A stretch of DNA of 64,000 nt from Amylibacter marinus (GCF_030160015.1 NZ_BSNN01000002.1:558001-622000); one strand, 5' to 3'. Positions 20,537-30,023 are shown, numbered from the stretch's first letter. Numbers and translations: made by a program. The notes: a model not told the origin generated them from the sequence alone.

Positions 20537-21088
20537 TCACTTGTCCTTTGTTACGCCGCTGGCGTCATTTTCCAGCAAGGCCTTGATCACCCGCTCCACC
20601 ATCACGCCTTTGCTTTGATTGCGCTGAGATTCCACATGTACCAGCGCCTTAGCATATTCAGGGTTGCGGGTTTCATAGAGCCCCGCCAGCACCTGCTTGG
20701 CATCCTTGCCCATCAGCAACGGGCGGGTTGTTTTCCCCTTAACGCGCTCCCACAGGATTTCCAGATCCGCGTTTAGCCAGACCGCCACGCCACGCTCTGC
20801 GATCATCTGCTGGTTACGCGCCTGCATGAATGCTCCGCCCCCCGTGGATAGAACCATCGGGCGACCGGTCAAAAGCCGTTCAATAACAAGGGTTTCTTTT
20901 TCACGGAAAAATGCCTCGCCATCGCGTTCGAATATCTCTGCAATACTCATATTGGCAGCCTTAACAATCTCGTCATCCGAATCGACGAAGGGCACGCCCA
21001 GCTCTTGGGCTAATATGGTGCCAATGGCCGTCTTACCTGCACCCATCAATCCAACCAGCACCAATGTCTTTTGCAAATGAAATCCCAT
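20537..21088 (-). CDS. aroK: Shikimate kinase
   Basis: Phosphorylates shikimate with ATP. From the ATG at 21088 it has 183 aa; I prefer this to the ATG eight codons upstream because AAGGAG lies 6 nt before it. The P-loop GLMGAGKTAIG is at about residue 13, the shikimate-binding DSDDEI and FREKETLVIERLL follow, and VLSTGGGAF is the central sheet motif. It is the first gene of the aroK-aroB unit and divergent from a small membrane protein gene 129 nt away. Confidence 0.95.
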   Translation of the reverse strand: MGFHLQKTLVLVGLMGAGKTAIGTILAQELGVPFVDSDDEIVKAANMSIAEIFERDGEAFFREKETLVIERLLTGRPMVLSTGGGAFMQARNQQMIAERGVAVWLNADLEILWERVKGKTTRPLLMGKDAKQVLAGLYETRNPEYAKALVHVESQRNQSKGVMVERVIKALLENDASGVTKDK

Positions 21089-21217
21089 TTGGTACTCCTT
21101 TTCGGCCTTCATTTGCCCATAACATGTTGCTATGTGGAAAACCCATATTCAAACCACTCTGCGCGTGATAACATCACAGACAGGCAAAGCAAGAGCAAGC
21201 AAAGAATAAAGAATACC

Positions 21218-21355
21218 ATGGGCAGACTGATCAAATATCTTTTCATCCTTATCGTGCTGTTGGCAATATTTTTGCTTGGCTATTCTTTTGTGGGTGATTT
21301 ATCAGCCCCGACAGAAACCATCAGCAAAACCATACCCCTGCCAAATGCGGGTTAG
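21218..21355 (+). CDS. Small single-pass membrane protein (45 aa)
   Basis: The ATG at 21218 opens a 45-codon frame (MGRLIKYLFILIVLLAIF...) with one long hydrophobic helix at residues 5-27 and a short polar tail (SAPTETISKTIPLPNAG). A longer in-frame reading exists but begins inside the aroK leader. The ribosome binding site is poor (AAAGAATAAAG). Its last 11 nt overlap the start of the next gene in another frame, which suggests coupled translation of two envelope proteins. No family is recognised. Confidence 0.55.
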   Translation: MGRLIKYLFILIVLLAIFLLGYSFVGDLSAPTETISKTIPLPNAG

Positions 21356-22760
21356 GGCTCTTTGGGCGGCGGCATTTATGGCACTGCCATTTTGCGCATT
21401 TGCACAGGGTGCCAGCAAAGGCATACCGCAAGAGATCATCGTAACCCCCCTATCACAAATTTCCGCCGATGCGGTGGGGCTGATATCTGCCCAATCTGCG
21501 GGCCTACCAAGTGATTTTTGGGGCACGTTGGATGCCGACCAAATTAAAGGGCTGATCACCATACAAAGGCCGCGCCTGCCAGAGGCGCGCGCTCTGCTAC
21601 AGCGCATTATGATCGCCGAACTCTCCCCAACATTAGGGGCAAGTGACGGGGCACAGGTTCTGATTGCGCGCCTTGATTACCTGATGTCCATCGGTGCGCT
21701 TGATGCGGTAGAAGCACTGCTCAACAAGGCCCAACCCAATACCGCCGCCCTCTTTGCCCATTGGTTTGATGCCAAACTTTTGCTGACACGCCCGCTAGAG
21801 GCCTGTGCGCCCCTGCTCGGGTCCTCGTCTATCGCCCATGATCTGGCCACGCGCATTTATTGTTTGGCTCAGAACCAAGACTGGTTCACCGCCTATCTCA
21901 CACTAGAGACAGGGCGCGAACTGGGCTTGATAACCCCCGAAATAGCGGAGCTTCTAGCGCTGTTTTTAGACCCAGAAAGGCTGGATAGCCAAGCGCCGCC
22001 TGCGGCGGGCAGCTTTGCCTCGCCTTTGGAATTCACCCTGCGCGAGGCGCTGGCCCTTGCACGCCCATCCAAGGGTGCCACATTAGCACAGCTTCACCTT
22101 GATCTTGATGACAGTGCCGGCTGGTTACAGCAATTGCGCGCCGCAGAACGTCTGGCGCGCACCGGCGCCTTGCCCATGCGGTATCTGGCGGATGTTTATC
22201 AAAACGGCCGCGCATCGGCTTCTGGTGGTGTTTGGGAACGGGTTCGCGCCCTTGCGTCATTGCGCAGATCACTCACCCAAAATAACCCTGCCCAGACCTG
22301 CCAGGACCTTGACCACGCATGGGAAACGCTTGCGGCCGTTGATCTTGAAACCTTTCTTGCGGATACTTACGGCGAACGGCTGGCAACGATGAATTTGCCC
22401 GAATGTACTGATTTACAGATCAACATCATCCTGTTGCATCAGAACTTCCGTGCTTTGCTGTTTGATTTGATCCAAACCCTGCCCCAATCGGATATCCGCC
22501 ATGCGCTTGTGGCCCATGAATTTAGCTCGATCACCGGCCAAACACCTCTTCAACGCGCGGTTTTGCGGGCCTTTGACGCAGAGCGCAGTAATATTGTATC
22601 CCCCGCAGAGGCACTGTTGCGCGCACTTGCGGCCGTGAACGAGGGGGTTGGCTCTGATCCATTGGCCGTTCAGCGCTTGCTCGAAATTTTGCTGGATCTA
22701 GGCTATCAAGAAGAAGCCTATCGCTTTGCTTTAGAATTTGTAATTCTGGAGCGCACATAA
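21345..22760 (+). CDS. Exported protein of unknown function, upstream of xerD
   Basis: The preferred start is the ATG at 21345, which gives a 471-aa protein opening with a signal peptide (MRVRALWAAAFMALPFCAFA, then QG), cleaved probably after AFA. The mature part is rich in leucine and alanine with regular helical periodicity (ALLQRIMIAELSP, YLMSIGALDAVEALLNKA, LLRALAAVNEGVG), suggesting a helical-repeat periplasmic scaffold; I see no catalytic motif. It overlaps the small membrane protein before it by 11 nt and shares TAATG with xerD, so all three look like one operon. I do not recognise a named family. Confidence 0.65.
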   Translation: MRVRALWAAAFMALPFCAFAQGASKGIPQEIIVTPLSQISADAVGLISAQSAGLPSDFWGTLDADQIKGLITIQRPRLPEARALLQRIMIAELSPTLGASDGAQVLIARLDYLMSIGALDAVEALLNKAQPNTAALFAHWFDAKLLLTRPLEACAPLLGSSSIAHDLATRIYCLAQNQDWFTAYLTLETGRELGLITPEIAELLALFLDPERLDSQAPPAAGSFASPLEFTLREALALARPSKGATLAQLHLDLDDSAGWLQQLRAAERLARTGALPMRYLADVYQNGRASASGGVWERVRALASLRRSLTQNNPAQTCQDLDHAWETLAAVDLETFLADTYGERLATMNLPECTDLQINIILLHQNFRALLFDLIQTLPQSDIRHALVAHEFSSITGQTPLQRAVLRAFDAERSNIVSPAEALLRALAAVNEGVGSDPLAVQRLLEILLDLGYQEEAYRFALEFVILERT

Positions 22761-23686
22761 TGCCTAGCCCCCAACACCTAGTCCAAAGCTTTCTGGAGAC
22801 AATTCACGCAGAGCGGAATGCCTCGGAAAACACGTTAATGGCTTATCAGCGGGATTTGCAAAAATATCTGGACTACCTAGGTTTCAAGAAAATTCCCCTG
22901 CTGGCGGCCAGTCGCCAGAATATCGAGGCGTTTCTCATTTCTCTTGAGGCGCAGGGGCTGGCCCAATCCACACGCGCGCGCCAACTGTCGGCGATCAAAC
23001 AGCTGTACCGCTATGCATTTGAAGAAGGACATATTTCTGATGATCCCTCATTGCAAATTCGCGGAGCCAAGCGCCAGAAAAAACTGCCCAACACCCTATC
23101 GCAACAGGATGTGGAGGTCATGCTGTTGGCGGCAAGCCAACTGGGGCGCAACCCCCTAGAACGCCTGCGCAACAGCTGTTTGATGCAGTTGCTCTATGCC
23201 ACCGGCATGCGGGTCAGCGAATTGGTTTCCCTGCCGGTGGCAGCGGTGCGCGGCGATCCCGATATGATCTTGATCAAGGGCAAGGGCGGCAAAGAGCGGC
23301 TGGTTCCGCTGTCCGCCCCTGCCAAAATCGCCATCGCGGCCTATCTGACCCAATGGGATCAGATACAGGATCAAAACAGCGCAGATGGCAAGGCGCTCAG
23401 TAAATTCCTATTCCCCTCACGTGGGAAATTGGGCCATCTGACGCGGGTGCGCTTTTTCACCCTAATCAAAGAAATCGCCATATTTGCTGGGCTGAATCCC
23501 GAAGGTATTTCACCCCATACCCTACGACATGCCTTTGCAACCCATCTATTGGCCAATGGCGCTGATTTGCGAGTGATCCAAATGTTATTGGGGCATGCAG
23601 ATGTGGCCACAACCGAGATCTACACCCATGTGATGGATGACAAACTGAAAGAGTTGGTATTGGAGCATCATCCCCTTTCTGATTGA
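22760..23686 (+). CDS. xerD: Tyrosine recombinase XerD
   Basis: A 308-aa tyrosine recombinase that, with XerC at dif, resolves chromosome dimers. The N-terminal SAM-like core-binding domain (residues 1-90, ENTLMAYQRDLQKYLDYL) precedes the catalytic domain with the first Arg in ATGMRVSELV, the Lys in IKGKGGKERLVPLS, HTLRHAFATHLL (H-x-x-R), the second His in LGHADVATTEIYTHV and the nucleophile Tyr in the same segment. Length and motifs fit housekeeping XerD rather than a phage integrase, and there is no adjacent att-like repeat. Confidence 0.92.
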   Translation: MPSPQHLVQSFLETIHAERNASENTLMAYQRDLQKYLDYLGFKKIPLLAASRQNIEAFLISLEAQGLAQSTRARQLSAIKQLYRYAFEEGHISDDPSLQIRGAKRQKKLPNTLSQQDVEVMLLAASQLGRNPLERLRNSCLMQLLYATGMRVSELVSLPVAAVRGDPDMILIKGKGGKERLVPLSAPAKIAIAAYLTQWDQIQDQNSADGKALSKFLFPSRGKLGHLTRVRFFTLIKEIAIFAGLNPEGISPHTLRHAFATHLLANGADLRVIQMLLGHADVATTEIYTHVMDDKLKELVLEHHPLSD

Positions 23687-23691
23687 TATTA

Positions 23692-24477
23692 TTATTTTTT
23701 TCCGCTTCGCATCACAGAGGGCAAGACCTCTTCACTCGGCCAGTATCCAGATTGCAAACACCGATCATAGCCCTGTGTTAGACCAACGTCTCGCATCGCC
23801 TGAGCCGCCCCTTGATGATCATAACTCAGGGTGTGTAGTGTAAACTCTCCCTCACTTAGCATAGCAAAATGTGTCTCCGAGCGCCCATCATTGGCGGGCA
23901 TACCAATAGCCCCTGCATTTAACCACCCCGCTGGCTCTCTCGTTGCGTCCATGGCGATACCCGTGTGCCCGGCGATCACCCGATCAAATCGCCCCACCTG
24001 ATCGCGCAACAGCGCGCATTCCTGCGCAATGTCGCCAGGCGGTGTTACAGGCCAAATAAATTTGGAAATATCGCTGGCTGCACCATGAACCACCCCATAA
24101 CGCAGCCCCCCATGATCAAAGGTGATGCGATACGGCAATTCTCGCATCCATCTACGATCATCATCCCCAATTTGATCCTGACAATGGGCGTACCAGCCGC
24201 GTGATAAGATCGAACAGGTAGACCCGGTATCAAAGCCACAGCCACAGTCATCGCCTCCCTGCGCCAATTGCTCCTCGCAATTCCCCATAAGCACAGAACA
24301 GCCAAGCTCGCGTATCCTCTTAACACAGGCCGCAGGATCAGCGCAGTAGGCCACCACATCACCAGTGCATATCATATTTTGCGGTGCCACCCCCATGGCC
24401 TCGGCCCGCGCTATTAGCGCCGTCAGCGCCTGTAAATTGGAGTAAACACCGCCAAAGACCAGAACCGGCCCCGTCAT
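23692..24477 (-). CDS. Metallophosphoesterase-like protein with altered metal ligands
   Basis: A 261-aa protein from the ATG at 24477 (MTGPVLVFGGVYSNLQ); AGGAG sits just before it, and a GTG 19 codons upstream is the alternative. The fold matches YfcE/MJ0936-type phosphodiesterases: ICTGDVVAYCADP, MGNCEEQL, VVHGAASD and VIAGHTGIAMD. Two metal sites look degenerate: the usual D-x-H near residue 10 reads G-V-Y, and the usual GNH[DE] reads GNCE. It may have reduced metal content or a non-catalytic role. It is convergent with xerD (5 nt) and divergent from the CorC-like gene. Confidence 0.75.
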   Translation of the reverse strand: MTGPVLVFGGVYSNLQALTALIARAEAMGVAPQNMICTGDVVAYCADPAACVKRIRELGCSVLMGNCEEQLAQGGDDCGCGFDTGSTCSILSRGWYAHCQDQIGDDDRRWMRELPYRITFDHGGLRYGVVHGAASDISKFIWPVTPPGDIAQECALLRDQVGRFDRVIAGHTGIAMDATREPAGWLNAGAIGMPANDGRSETHFAMLSEGEFTLHTLSYDHQGAAQAMRDVGLTQGYDRCLQSGYWPSEEVLPSVMRSGKK

Positions 24478-24579
24478 TTCTCCTAGGTGCTTGATTTTCA
24501 ACTCTGACCTCCCAAGTCTTGTAGCATCGCCCACAAAGCCCCATAAGGGGTGTAATCAATGTGAAAGGTTTATCTGTAA

Positions 24580-25896
24580 ATGGAAAGTGTTCTTGGCGCG
24601 ATTGTGAACATGGATACGGCATTTTGGCTGACGGTTCTGGCAATTTTTGTACTGTTGTTCTTGTCCGCGTTTTTTTCGGGCTCTGAAACGGCGCTCACCG
24701 CTGCCAGTCGCGGCAAATTACATGCGCTGGCGGATAAGGGGTCACGCGGGGCGCAACGTGCGTTGATGCTAACCGAAGATTCCGAGCGCCTGATCGGTGC
24801 AGTTTTGTTGGGGAATAATTTGGTGAATATTTTGGCCACATCGCTGGCCACCAGCCTGTTCACCCGCCTGTTTGGAGACAGCGGCGTTGCGTTTGCCACA
24901 TTGGTGATGACGGTTTTGGTGCTGATATTCGCCGAGGTTCTGCCAAAAACCTATGCCATAACCAACTCAGAGGGTGCGGCCACCATGGTTTCCGCTCCTA
25001 TCCGCATATTGGTTCTGGTGCTGGCCCCAATTGTCGGTGCAGTACAATGGCTGGTGCGGGGCATTTTGACCATGGCAGGGGTGAAAATCACCGACGAGGA
25101 CATGGCCGAGGCCGCCCAAGAAGAAATAGCGGGGGCCATAGCGCTAAACCATTCCGAGGGCAATTTTGAAAAGGCCGAGCGCGATCGTCTGCTGGGGGCA
25201 CTGGATCTAAAAGACCGCGAAGTCGAAGAGATCATGCGCCACAGATCCGATATTGAGATGATCGACGCCGATTGCGCGCCAGCGGATATTTTGACCCAAT
25301 GCTTAAGCTCGCGTTACACGCGCATCCCTGTGTTTAAGGAACAGGCGGAAAACATCGTAGGTATTTTACATGCCAAGGATTTGTTGCGCTCTGTTGAAAA
25401 GCTGATGCGCGAAGCCGAGGGTGACCGCACCGCATTGGCAGAGTTGGATATCATGCGCGTGGTAAACGAGCCCTACTTTGTGCCCGAGACCACCCCTCTG
25501 GATGATCAGATGCGCGAATTCTTGAGGCTGAAATCACATTTCGCATTGGTTGTTGATGAGTATGGCGATTTGCAGGGCCTGATCACCTTAGAGGATATCT
25601 TGGAAGAAATCGTGGGCGAAATCACGGATGAGTTTGACGAGGAAGAAGAGACCTTGGTCGAGCGAGACAGCGAGGGCAACTTTGAAATCGATGGCGGCGC
25701 CACCATTCGCGATGTGAACCGCACCCATGAATGGTCGCTTCCAGATGACGAGGCCAACACGCTAGCAGGGTTGGTCATTCACGAGGCGCAGATGATCCCT
25801 GCCCTTGGGCAGGTGTTCAATTTCTACGGCTTTCGGTTTGAAATTGCGGGCAAAGAGCAGAACCGCTTGACCAAGATCAAGGTGCGCCGCGTATAG
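24580..25896 (+). CDS. HlyC/CorC-family (CNNM-type) membrane transporter protein
   Basis: A 438-aa protein in the cytoplasmic membrane with an N-terminal DUF21/CNNM domain (about residues 15-195; helices at 12-32, 85-125 and 130-165), the signature FFSGSETALTAASRGKLHALA, a CBS pair (about 205-335, RYTRIPVFKEQAENIVGIL and HFALVVDEYGDLQGLITLEDILEEIVGEI) and a CorC/HlyC domain at the C-terminus. Such proteins are implicated in Mg2+ or Co2+ efflux or homeostasis; the substrate here is not determinable. The family name 'hemolysin' is historical. The gene is followed by two palindromic hairpins. Confidence 0.85.
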   Translation: MESVLGAIVNMDTAFWLTVLAIFVLLFLSAFFSGSETALTAASRGKLHALADKGSRGAQRALMLTEDSERLIGAVLLGNNLVNILATSLATSLFTRLFGDSGVAFATLVMTVLVLIFAEVLPKTYAITNSEGAATMVSAPIRILVLVLAPIVGAVQWLVRGILTMAGVKITDEDMAEAAQEEIAGAIALNHSEGNFEKAERDRLLGALDLKDREVEEIMRHRSDIEMIDADCAPADILTQCLSSRYTRIPVFKEQAENIVGILHAKDLLRSVEKLMREAEGDRTALAELDIMRVVNEPYFVPETTPLDDQMREFLRLKSHFALVVDEYGDLQGLITLEDILEEIVGEITDEFDEEEETLVERDSEGNFEIDGGATIRDVNRTHEWSLPDDEANTLAGLVIHEAQMIPALGQVFNFYGFRFEIAGKEQNRLTKIKVRRV

Positions 25897-25898
25897 GC

Positions 25899-25924
25899 AA
25901 ACCTTCCCCGCGGGGAAGGTTTTT
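25899..25924. terminator. Perfect 24-bp palindrome after the CorC-like gene, copy 1
   Basis: AAACCTTCCCCG is followed directly by its exact reverse complement, giving a 12-bp stem with essentially no loop, then more T residues (25923-25924). It begins 2 nt after the stop. It probably acts as a bidirectional terminator between convergent genes; copy 2 is 52 bp further on. Confidence 0.65.
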
Positions 25925-25950
25925 GGCCTAAAATTCCTGTTTGTAAAAAT

Positions 25951-25976
25951 GAAACCTTCCCCGCGGGGAAGGTTTC
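25951..25976. repeat. Perfect 26-bp palindrome, copy 2 of the same hairpin
   Basis: GAAACCTTCCCCG followed by its exact reverse complement; the inner 24 bp are identical to the copy at 25899. No T-run follows on the plus strand, so it is less like a classical terminator and more like a duplicated hairpin. It lies between the CorC-like gene and the convergent HerA-like gene. Confidence 0.7.
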
Positions 25977-26008
25977 GTTGTTTTGGGGTTTAATTTATTA
26001 GGGTTTTA

Positions 26009-27544
26009 TTAACCTTTGAACAGGCCTCCCAGTATGCCGCGCACCATTTTCTGGCCGGCCCGGGTGCCTAGATATTTGATGCCAGTTTTGCCCATTGTGG
26101 TCAGCAAACTGTCGCTGTTCGAGCGCGACCTTCGGGTGGTTTTCTTTTGATAACCATCATATTTGCGCGCTTGTTTAAAGATGCGCTCGCGCTCCTCAAG
26201 CGCCTCTTCCTCGGCCTCTGCCTTGGCCGCCACCTCGGCGGCCTGCTTGGCGCGCTTGGACAGGACCTCATAGGCAGACTCGCGATCAACCTCAGCCTCG
26301 TACAGGCCCGCCACAGGCGATGCGGCGATAACCGCTGCACGCTCGCCCGGCGTAATCGGGCCCAATTGCGAGCTGGGCGGACGGATCAACGTGCGTTCTA
26401 CAATCGTGGGCATGCCCTTCTTTTCTAGGGTGGACACCAGCGCCTCGCCGATCCCCAATTCGATGATCGCCTCGGCGGTATCAAAGGCATCATTGGGGCG
26501 AAAAGTTTGCGCCGCAAGTCTTAACGCCTTTTGATCGCGGGGGGTAAATGCGCGCAACGCATGCTGGATACGGTTGCCCAATTGGCCCAAAATATCATCG
26601 GGCACATCTGCGGGGTTTTGGGTGACGAAATAGACCCCAACACCCTTGGATCGGATCAGGCGCGCCACCTGTTCGACCTTGTCTATCAGGGCCTTGGGGG
26701 CATCGTCAAACAGCAGATGCGCCTCGTCAAAGAAGAACACCAGCTTAGGCTTGTCAGGATCGCCGACCTCGGGCAGATTTTCGAACAATTCAGATAACAT
26801 CCACAACAAAAAGGTAGCATAGAGGCGCGGGCTCTGCATCAGCTTGTCTGCCGCTAGGATATTGATCCGCCCTTGCCCCCCTGGTGTTGTGGACATCAGA
26901 TCATTCAGATCCAGCGCTGGTTCCCCGAAAAACGCATCCGCCCCTTGGTTTTCCAGCACCAATAGGCTGCGCATGATTGCCCCGATCGAAGATGTGGAAA
27001 CATTGCCATACTGTAGCGAGACCTCTGCCGCATTCTCGCCCAACCAGATCAGCATCGCGCGCAAATCTTTTAGATCCAATAGCGCCATATCCTGCTCGTC
27101 CGCAACACGAAAGGCGATGTTCATCGCACCCTCTTGGGCCTCGGTTAGCTCCATCAATCGCGACAACAACAAGGGCCCCATTTCGGATACGGTGGTGCGC
27201 ACGGGGTGGCCCTGTTTGCCGAACATATCCCAAAAGGTAACGGGGAAATCCTCGTAGCCGTAATCGTCGAATTTGATCTGCTCGGCACGTTTCATAAAGG
27301 CATCGTGTAGTTTGAAATCAGGGTTACCGGATTTGGCCAGCCCCGACAGATCGCCCTTAACATCCGATAAGAACACCGGTACCCCCTGTTTGGAAAAACT
27401 TTCTGCCAAAATTTGCAGTGTCACGGTTTTACCGGTGCCTGTGGCCCCCGCAATCAGCCCGTGGCGATTGGCATATTTCAGGATTAGGTTTTGAGGCTCT
27501 GCATAGTTTTCACCGCCGCCTCCAATGAATAGTGTTTCAGACAT
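26009..27544 (-). CDS. HerA-like ATPase (DUF853 family)
   Basis: A 511-aa P-loop ATPase of the HerA/FtsK superfamily. Walker A is [16 protein letters not shown] near residue 35, Walker B is [20 protein letters not shown] near residue 265, and an arginine/sensor-like stretch follows ([23 protein letters not shown]). The C-terminus is charged and helical ([21 protein letters not shown]) before a basic region and a glycine-rich end. DUF853 members are proposed to be DNA-translocating or helicase-like proteins, with the role unproven. Its ATG follows GGGGGTGTAA, a modest ribosome binding site. Confidence 0.85.
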   Translation of the reverse strand: MSETLFIGGGGENYAEPQNLILKYANRHGLIAGATGTGKTVTLQILAESFSKQGVPVFLSDVKGDLSGLAKSGNPDFKLHDAFMKRAEQIKFDDYGYEDFPVTFWDMFGKQGHPVRTTVSEMGPLLLSRLMELTEAQEGAMNIAFRVADEQDMALLDLKDLRAMLIWLGENAAEVSLQYGNVSTSSIGAIMRSLLVLENQGADAFFGEPALDLNDLMSTTPGGQGRINILAADKLMQSPRLYATFLLWMLSELFENLPEVGDPDKPKLVFFFDEAHLLFDDAPKALIDKVEQVARLIRSKGVGVYFVTQNPADVPDDILGQLGNRIQHALRAFTPRDQKALRLAAQTFRPNDAFDTAEAIIELGIGEALVSTLEKKGMPTIVERTLIRPPSSQLGPITPGERAAVIAASPVAGLYEAEVDRESAYEVLSKRAKQAAEVAAKAEAEEEALEERERIFKQARKYDGYQKKTTRRSRSNSDSLLTTMGKTGIKYLGTRAGQKMVRGILGGLFKG

Positions 27545-27893
27545 TTACACCCCCGGATTGAATTTTTCCAACCATAGCGGATCTGACGCATCTTTCCAGC
27601 CTGATATAATCAATTTAAAAACAGTAAGATACCAGTTGACGTAGCGAAATATCCCTTTTACCGTTGCGGTACATGTCGGCCAGTTCGACAGGGAGAAAAA
27701 TGCGAAAAATCGCAATCTAGGGTTCATTGGTCTGTGTGATTCACATGTTGATCAATGGGCCCTTATTTTTGTGCTGATGTCCTATGCTCTGATCGGCAGG
27801 GGATTGCCCATTGCACGTCAAATTGGTCTGTATTTGTTTTTTAACTGACATTCTCTGTTTTACGCGTTAAAAATCGGCCAAACTAATTCATGG
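27545..27893. other. Non-coding gap between the HerA-like gene and ialB (349 bp)
   Basis: A/T-richer divergent intergenic region. A 60-codon minus frame ends at the herA-like start but resembles no protein and lacks a ribosome binding site. The region should hold the two divergent promoters; I cannot assign -35/-10 elements with confidence, and I see no RNA gene. Confidence 0.5.
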
Positions 27894-28514
27894 ATGATAA
27901 GAATGACCCTAAAACAGCTTCCCCTTGTGATCACCAGTTTGGCGCTTGCTACTGGAGCTTTTGCTCAATCAGAAACCGAAGAGACTAAACCAACGGCACA
28001 GGCACCTGTGGTGCAGGCCCCTGCCGCTAGCGATCCCTTGGCCGAGGGCGAGGACTCTTTCCCTGTTGCCCCAGAGGGCGGGGTCTATATCCGTGAACAG
28101 CACGGTGAATGGGAAGTACGCTGCGTTAAAGAGGCCGTCGAGCATTGCAATCTGACGCAATTGCTGCGCGGTAGCGAGGGCAATTCTGTTGCTGAGTTCA
28201 ATATGGAAATTCTGCCGAATGGCGAGCAAGCGGCAGCGGGTGTAACATTGGTATCGCCCCTTGGCACATTGCTGACCGCACAGGCCACCATGCGCATTGA
28301 TGGCGGTAAGGCCAAGCGCTATCCCTTTGCTTGGTGTGAGAATGCCGGCTGTGTTGCCCGTTTTGGTCTCACAAAGGCGGATGTGGATGCCATGAAAAAG
28401 GGCGCCAAGGGATCGATTGTAATTGTATCAGTGGTTGATCCACAAAAGCCGCTGGATTTGGCGCTGTCTCTGGATGGGTTTACCGCGGCCTATAATTCGG
28501 TCGCTGGTCAATAG
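27894..28514 (+). CDS. Invasion-associated locus B (IalB) family exported protein
   Basis: A 206-aa exported protein. Residues 1-24 form a signal peptide (MIRMTLKQLPLVITSLALATGAFA, cut before QSE); the second ATG at 27903 is an equally good start. A low-complexity acidic/Pro/Ala linker (about 25-60) leads to the IalB domain: EQHGEWEVRCVKE, a paired Cys in HCNLTQLL, MRIDGGKAKRYPFAWCENAGCVARFGLTK. The four cysteines fit two disulfides. The family is widespread in free-living alphaproteobacteria, so the invasion label is not informative. It is convergent with the KAS gene, 1 nt apart. Confidence 0.82.
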   Translation: MIRMTLKQLPLVITSLALATGAFAQSETEETKPTAQAPVVQAPAASDPLAEGEDSFPVAPEGGVYIREQHGEWEVRCVKEAVEHCNLTQLLRGSEGNSVAEFNMEILPNGEQAAAGVTLVSPLGTLLTAQATMRIDGGKAKRYPFAWCENAGCVARFGLTKADVDAMKKGAKGSIVIVSVVDPQKPLDLALSLDGFTAAYNSVAGQ

Positions 28515-28515
28515 C

Positions 28516-29724
28516 CTATATGGCCCTGAGCGCGATCACCGCGTTCAGGCCCCCAAAAGCGAAGGCGTTGCTGATGGCGGCGCCTATTTTTTTGTCTCGC
28601 GCGGTGTTTGGCACATAGTCCAGATCACATGCGGGATCGGGAGTGGTGAAGCCGATGGTTGGCGCAATCATACCCGTGGTTAGCGCCGCAATACAGGCCA
28701 GCAGTTCCACAGCCCCCGTGCCCCCGATTAGATGCCCGTGCATGGATTTTGTCGAAGAGATCATCAACTGATGCGCATGATCTCCAAAGACGCGTTTTAT
28801 CGCCGTGGTTTCAACGCTGTCGTTCAAGGTCGTCCCGGTGCCATGGGCATTGACATAGCCAACATCATCTGGGTTTAGTTTCGCATTTTTCAGAGCTTGG
28901 CGCATGGCGCGTTGGGCGCCATCCGCATTGGGGGTAACGATATCACCCGCATCAGATGTCATGGCGAACCCACTGATTTCACATAATATTTCTGCGCCAC
29001 GTGCGCGGGCATGTTCGTATTCTTCGAACACGAATACCGCAGCACCTTCGCCTTGGACCATGCCATTACGTGTGGCGCAAAACGGGCGACAACCATCGCC
29101 CGACATCACTCGCAATCCCTCCCATGCCTTGATCCCACCAAAGCACAGCATGCTTTCTGATCCGCCAGCGATCATCACCGGGGATGCGCCTGCGCGCACC
29201 AAATTCACCGCCTGCCCCATGGCATGGTTCGAGGAAGCACAGGCCGTGGCCACAGCAAAGCTGGGGCCCATCAGGTTATGCACCATCGAAATATGCGATG
29301 CGGCGGCGTTGTTCATCAGGCGCGGCACCACAAAGGGATGCACCCGGTTTTTGCCCTGTTCGTAAACGGCACGGTAGTTCTCGTCCTGAGTTTGCAGCCC
29401 GCCGCCAGCGGTGCCCATCACCACGCCTGTGCGCTCGGCCAGCTCGCCCTCGAACACCAACCCAGATTGCGCAATGGCCTGATCCGCGGCCAAGAGCCCA
29501 AATTCGGTAAAGCGGTCATAGAGCCCGCGTTTCTGGCGTGTGAAATGCGCATCGGGATCAAAGCCATGGATTTGGCCGCCGATTTTGATGTTTAGACGAT
29601 CGACATTCTCGAAATCCAAGTTGCTGATTCCAGAGGTACCTGCGGCCATGGCGTTCAGCGTGCTGGCGACATCCATACCCAGCGCATTAACCGTGCCCTG
29701 CCCCGTTATGACAACGCGCTTCAT
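28516..29724 (-). CDS. Beta-ketoacyl-ACP synthase (KAS II/FabF-like)
   Basis: A 402-aa condensing enzyme extending acyl-ACP with malonyl-ACP. The catalytic triad is visible: nucleophile Cys in VATACASSNHAMG near residue 165, His in VNAHGTGTTLNDSVE and His in KSMHGHLIGGTGAVEL. It sits 3 nt after a dedicated acyl carrier protein gene and downstream of lpxD on the same strand, which points to a specialised acyl chain, possibly for lipid A or another envelope lipid, instead of bulk fatty-acid synthesis. That role is inferred; the family call is firm. I give no fabF symbol because a housekeeping copy is likely elsewhere. Confidence 0.88.
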   Translation of the reverse strand: MKRVVITGQGTVNALGMDVASTLNAMAAGTSGISNLDFENVDRLNIKIGGQIHGFDPDAHFTRQKRGLYDRFTEFGLLAADQAIAQSGLVFEGELAERTGVVMGTAGGGLQTQDENYRAVYEQGKNRVHPFVVPRLMNNAAASHISMVHNLMGPSFAVATACASSNHAMGQAVNLVRAGASPVMIAGGSESMLCFGGIKAWEGLRVMSGDGCRPFCATRNGMVQGEGAAVFVFEEYEHARARGAEILCEISGFAMTSDAGDIVTPNADGAQRAMRQALKNAKLNPDDVGYVNAHGTGTTLNDSVETTAIKRVFGDHAHQLMISSTKSMHGHLIGGTGAVELLACIAALTTGMIAPTIGFTTPDPACDLDYVPNTARDKKIGAAISNAFAFGGLNAVIALRAI

Positions 29725-29727
29725 GGC

Positions 29728-29991
29728 TTAGGCCGATTGCTGTTTGATCAGCGCCTCTACGGCCTTAGTTAAGCTGGCAACCGAGGTGAAATCGATCTCG
29801 GAATCCTCGGGATTATTGGCATTAAATGGCACTGTTATGCCAAAGCCCTCTTCGATAGCGAAGATGGTCTCTACCAGAGCCAGACTATCAAGGGCCAAAT
29901 CCTCCAGCGTGCTGTCTGGGGCGATATCCGCAGGGGTCAGCATGGCCTGCTCGGCGATAATTTCGATAATACGAGATTGAACATCAGACAT
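29728..29991 (-). CDS. Acyl carrier protein
   Basis: An 87-aa acidic four-helix carrier with the phosphopantetheine attachment serine in DLALDSLALVE (about residue 36). The sequence around it and the insertion NPEDSEIDFTSV differ from housekeeping AcpP (which has GADSLDTVE), so it is a dedicated paralogue, somewhat reminiscent of AcpXL-type carriers used in lipid A long-chain acylation. It precedes the KAS gene by 3 nt and follows lpxD by 32 nt. Confidence 0.88.
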   Translation of the reverse strand: MSDVQSRIIEIIAEQAMLTPADIAPDSTLEDLALDSLALVETIFAIEEGFGITVPFNANNPEDSEIDFTSVASLTKAVEALIKQQSA

Positions 29992-30023
29992 TTTGTGAAC
30001 TCTTGCTTCAATTTAAGGAAGGG

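Noticed and set aside
22760-23686. XerD-like gene as an integrase marking a genomic island
   Set aside because: Length, motifs and operon context are those of the housekeeping recombinase; no tRNA, att repeat or foreign genes adjoin.
27545-27727. 60-codon minus frame ending at the HerA-like start
   Set aside because: No ribosome binding site, no similarity to any known protein, and composition typical of random A/T-rich sequence.
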